This document shows, piece by piece, positions 63,315-64,000 of a stretch of DNA of 64,000 nt (within the stretch, counting starts at the first letter, position 1; each line of letters begins with the position of its first letter). The stretch is from positions 62,001 to 126,000 of the forward strand of contig NC_088944.1 of NCBI RefSeq assembly GCF_033473495.1, read 5' to 3'. A program made the position numbers and the translations under genes. The notes below the pieces were generated by a model that was not told the origin of the DNA, made no database searches, and saw nothing but the letters and a program-made list of their open reading frames with translations. The DNA is from Cercospora beticola (Eukaryota; Ascomycota; Dothideomycetes; Mycosphaerellales; Mycosphaerellaceae).

Positions 63315-64000
63315 AACATGTAACAGCAGCGTGCTCTGACTTCGCCATGAAACTCAGATTCGGCCCCGCGCATGTACACCCGAGAAGGTTCCCAGAAGTG
63401 GATCGCCCAACTGGTTATTCACGCCAAAATCACGCAACCAAAAGCAGTGAACAATGGAGCAGGTCCAGGCTTGGTACCAAGGCCAGAATCGAGTGGGAGG
63501 TGGCTTGATGGATCTGGCGAGGGAGCTGAAACGCGCTTCGCTGCGATCAGCAATTCCATCACTCCAGCGCATGATGTTGATCACGGAATGATCAAATCAC
63601 CTGGGCCAGGAACCCGGACAAATCAGGAACATGATTCAATAATCAGAATCAAATCAAGGTATTCAATCAGTATCCGAAAGAGCAAGTCTTGGCATCAGGC
63701 CTGAGCCACATTCTAGGCACGGGAACGGATCTGGATCTCAAATTGCCTGCGCAAGGCAATTTCTCTTTGGACGCTCCGATCTCTGGGTGAATTGCTGCCA
63801 AACTAGGCCCTTTGTTGAGCTTGCAGTAAGCGCCAGGCGCCTAGGAACAACCCAAGCCGTAGAAATACGCCCCAGCCGAACTGAACTTGATGACTTCTGA
63901 TCAGCCTGATTATTCAGCATCTCGGAATGAAACTTGAATCCGAATTCAGGTGTTATTCAGTCAGTTATCGAATTCTATGCACCGCATACGCCTTGAAGGA
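63315..64000. other. Downstream region, no gene recognised
   Basis: Normal-composition DNA after the transcription factor stop codon. It must contain its 3' UTR and polyadenylation site. Short frames on both strands have no recognisable motif. There is no sign of RIP or of a transposon end. Confidence 0.5.

Noticed and set aside
63738..63920. 60-codon frame on - near the right end
   Set aside because: Short, low information, no motif and no supporting context.

Overview
The window is fungal nuclear DNA made of two very different parts. Positions 1 to about 56,750 are an AT-rich island in which CpA and its complement TpG are almost absent, so there are almost no ATG codons and no open reading frames. 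CpT, CpC and, in places, CpG survive. This is the signature of repeat-induced point mutation (RIP), which points to a filamentous ascomycete (Pezizomycotina). The genus cannot be read from the sequence. From about 56,750 to 64,000 the composition is normal and three intact protein-coding genes are present.

The island is a stack of dead elements. Two Tad-like LINE copies lie at 1-3,380 and 29,766-34,484, both on +. Two full-length Copia LTR retrotransposons lie at 6,225-12,360 and 23,625-29,760, both on the - strand. They have 230-bp LTRs, 5-bp target duplications and exactly the same length (6,136 bp). A short LTR element at 38,175-40,499 has its own 216-bp LTRs, primer site and target duplication but no recognisable pol. 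A repeat of about 1.05-1.3 kb (family B, five copies) ends in the same 3' tail as the LINE. A further dispersed repeat (family C) occurs three times.

Between the elements are stretches that lost CpA/TpG but kept CpG. Reading them with the RIP changes in mind shows at least two decayed host genes. One is a secreted CAP/PR-1-like protein gene (about 22,735-23,160, +). The other is the C-terminal half of a HET-E-like NLR (STAND) gene with nine WD40 repeats in an exact 126-bp (42-codon) array (about 44,090-46,060, -). The other CpG-bearing stretches are probably decayed genes or old elements, but I could not identify them.

The gene-rich right end holds an FAD/NAD(P)-binding oxidoreductase (57,212-58,666, +), a cytochrome P450 with one intron (59,100-60,696, -), and a five-exon transcription factor (61,097-63,314, +) that joins two C2H2-type fingers, a Zn2Cys6 cluster and a fungal-specific regulatory domain. 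P450 and regulator are divergent across 400 bp and the flavoenzyme is convergent with the P450. The trio looks like the edge of a small oxidative or secondary-metabolism cluster next to the RIP island. That grouping is inference from gene order.
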